This document shows, one piece after another, positions 58,611 to 59,990 of a stretch of DNA of 59,990 nt. Each line of letters begins with the position of its first letter. Positions within the stretch are counted from its first letter, which is position 1. Origin of the DNA: Curtobacterium sp. Leaf183 (GTDB lineage Bacteria; Actinomycetota; Actinomycetes; Actinomycetales; Microbacteriaceae); NCBI RefSeq assembly GCF_001424385.1, contig NZ_LMPO01000001.1:1-59990 (forward strand), given 5' to 3'. The position numbers were made by a program, and so were the translations under genes. The notes beneath the pieces were generated by a model. It made no database searches and was not told the origin of the DNA. It saw only the letters and a list, made by a program, of their open reading frames with translations.

Positions 58611-59900
58611 TCAGTTCCCGATGCGCTCGCGCACGATCGGGCCGCGCGGCTCGGCCGACGTGCCGATCGACCAGGCGCCCTCGAGCGACTCCAGCGCCCG
58701 CGGGATCCGCGACGCGTCGTCGGAGTGCAGCGTCCAGAGCGGCTGCCCCTCGGTGACCGTGTCGCCGGGCTTGACGTGCAGCTCGATCCCCGCCCCGGCC
58801 TGCACCGGGTCCTGGGCGCGCGCGCGTCCGGCCCCGAGCCGCCACGCGGCGACGCCGAACGGCAGCGCCTGCTGCTCGGCGAGCACGCCGGACGACGTCG
58901 CGGTGACGACGTGCTGCTCACGGGCGACCGGCAGCGAGGCCGCCGCGTCCCCGCCCTGCGCCTGGATCATCCGACGCCAGGTGTCCATCGCCCGCCCGTC
59001 GGCCAGCGCCGCGGCCGGGTCGGCGTCCGGCAGTCCGGCGAGCCGCAGCATCTCGGTCGCCAGCGCGACGGTCAGCTCGACCACGTCGGCCGGGCCGCCG
59101 CCGGCGAGCACCTCGACGGACTCGCGGACCTCGAGCGCGTTGCCGATGGTCAGCCCGAGCGGGACCTCCATGTCGGTCAGCAGGGCGCTCGTGGCGACGC
59201 CGGCGTCGTTGCCGAGGTCGACCATCGTCTGCGCGAGCTCCCGCGAGGCCTCGTAGGTGGGCATGAACGCGCCGGACCCGAACTTCACGTCGAGCACGAG
59301 CGCGCCGGTGCCCTCGGCGATCTTCTTCGACATGATGCTCGACGCGATGAGCGGGATGCACTCGACCGTGCCGGTGATGTCGCGGAGCGCGTAGAGCTTC
59401 TTGTCCGCGGGGGCCAGGCCGGACCCAGCGGCGCAGATGACCGCGCCGACGTCGGACAGGATCGCCATCATCCGCTCGTTCGACACGGCGGCCTGCCACC
59501 CGGGGACCGACTCCAGCTTGTCGAGCGTCCCGCCGGTGTGCCCGAGACCGCGCCCGGACAGCTGCGGCACCGCGACGCCGAACGACGCGACGAGCGGCGC
59601 CAGGGGCAGGGTGATCTTGTCGCCGACGCCGCCGGTGGAGTGCTTGTCGACGGTCGTCTTGCCGAGCGACGCGAACGACATCCGCTCCCCGGACGCGATC
59701 ATCGCGAGCGTCAGGTCCTTGATCTCGCGCCGTTCCATCCCGTTCAGGAAGATCGCCATCGCGAGTGCGGCCATCTGCGGGTCCTCGACGTAGCCGCGCG
59801 TGTACGCGTCGACGAGCCAGTCGATCTCGGGCGTGCTGAGCGCGTCACCCGATCGCTTGGTGCGGATGAGGTCGACGGTGTCGAAGGGTTCGACGGCCAT
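58611..59900 (-). CDS. deoA: thymidine phosphorylase (pyrimidine-nucleoside phosphorylase)
   Basis: A 429-residue enzyme that releases deoxyribose 1-phosphate from thymidine or deoxyuridine. VDLIRTKRSGDALS near the start, SLGKTTVDKHSTGGVGDK (phosphate loop), QLSGRGLGHTGGTLDKLESVPG and the Lys-rich SSIMSKKIAEG are the family marks; the C-terminal alpha/beta domain is complete. The ATG at 59,900 has AGGAG 11 nt upstream, a wide spacing. Upstream 90 bp to the window edge carry no gene I can support. Confidence 0.95.
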   Translation of the reverse strand: MAVEPFDTVDLIRTKRSGDALSTPEIDWLVDAYTRGYVEDPQMAALAMAIFLNGMERREIKDLTLAMIASGERMSFASLGKTTVDKHSTGGVGDKITLPLAPLVASFGVAVPQLSGRGLGHTGGTLDKLESVPGWQAAVSNERMMAILSDVGAVICAAGSGLAPADKKLYALRDITGTVECIPLIASSIMSKKIAEGTGALVLDVKFGSGAFMPTYEASRELAQTMVDLGNDAGVATSALLTDMEVPLGLTIGNALEVRESVEVLAGGGPADVVELTVALATEMLRLAGLPDADPAAALADGRAMDTWRRMIQAQGGDAAASLPVAREQHVVTATSSGVLAEQQALPFGVAAWRLGAGRARAQDPVQAGAGIELHVKPGDTVTEGQPLWTLHSDDASRIPRALESLEGAWSIGTSAEPRGPIVRERIGN

Positions 59901-59990
59901 GTGGATCAGTGCTCCTGGTGGTACGTGACGAGGGTGCGCGGGCCGAAGGCGCCGAGACGGCCCATCAGGACCTCGTCGATCGGTAGTCAA

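Noticed and set aside
59901..59986. Tail of cytidine deaminase (a LGAFGP segment upstream of deoA)
   Set aside because: The frame has a TGA at 59,987-59,989 just before the segment and too little sequence remains; the resemblance is short.

Overview
The window is GC-rich bacterial DNA (roughly 70 percent or more by eye). It has dense codon use ending in G or C, many GTG starts, TANNNT -10 boxes placed 6-8 nt before start codons, and a three-part acyl-CoA carboxylase with a small epsilon subunit. Together these point to an actinobacterium. The neighbourhood birA / PH-domain protein / purK / purE / accD / accE / maf / biotin carboxylase is typical of Microbacteriaceae; Curtobacterium or a close relative is my best guess (inference, no search run). 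No rRNA, tRNA, IS element, prophage or CRISPR array was recognised.

Layout. (1) Positions 1-28,000 are a surface-glycan biosynthesis and export locus. It holds glycosyltransferases of the GT2, GT4 and CgeB-like types, a Wzm/Wzt ABC exporter whose ATPase has a C-terminal carbohydrate-binding domain, the complete dTDP-L-rhamnose pathway split into rmlC-rmlA (minus) and rmlB-rmlD (plus), a WbbL-like rhamnosyltransferase, and polytopic GT-C/DUF2142-type membrane proteins. Two exported proteins at 4,105-7,130 (a five-repeat wall protein and a lipoprotein) sit inside it. (2) 28,000-33,000 carries a secreted GH25 lysozyme, then purE and purK separated by a secreted GH6 glycosidase. (3) 33,000-41,600 is a second glycan block: GtrA, two DUF2142-like membrane proteins, a flippase-like membrane protein, a polysaccharide pyruvyl transferase, a GT4 and UDP-glucose dehydrogenase. 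(4) 41,600-53,000 is core metabolism: birA, the carboxylase beta and epsilon subunits, a response regulator with two membrane kinase-like proteins, a TrmA/RumA-type methyltransferase, maf and the biotin carboxylase. Between accE and the kinases lies a gene-poor stretch of about 765 bp with a terminator hairpin and four 61-bp repeats, each centred on a palindrome. (5) 52,800-60,000 holds an AbiEi-like/endonuclease-like orphan, then a nucleoside-salvage block (phosphosugar mutase, purine nucleoside phosphorylase, PTS IIB and IIA, adenosine deaminase, thymidine phosphorylase).

How it fits together. RmlA-D make dTDP-rhamnose and Ugd makes UDP-glucuronate. WbbL-like and other cytoplasmic transferases build a lipid-linked glycan, Wzm/Wzt export it, and membrane transferases decorate it outside using polyprenyl-phosphate sugars, which the GT2 at 18,690 and GtrA-type proteins would make and flip. 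The pyruvyl transferase suggests an acidic pyruvyl modification. In the salvage block, thymidine phosphorylase and purine nucleoside phosphorylase release pentose 1-phosphates, which a phosphosugar mutase could interconvert.

The most unusual signals are the 61-bp palindromic array, a terminator-like repeat hairpin lying in frame inside maf and matching one beside purK, a domain repeat shared by two secreted proteins, tandem repeats at the shared 3' ends of two convergent genes, and a probable CTG start codon.
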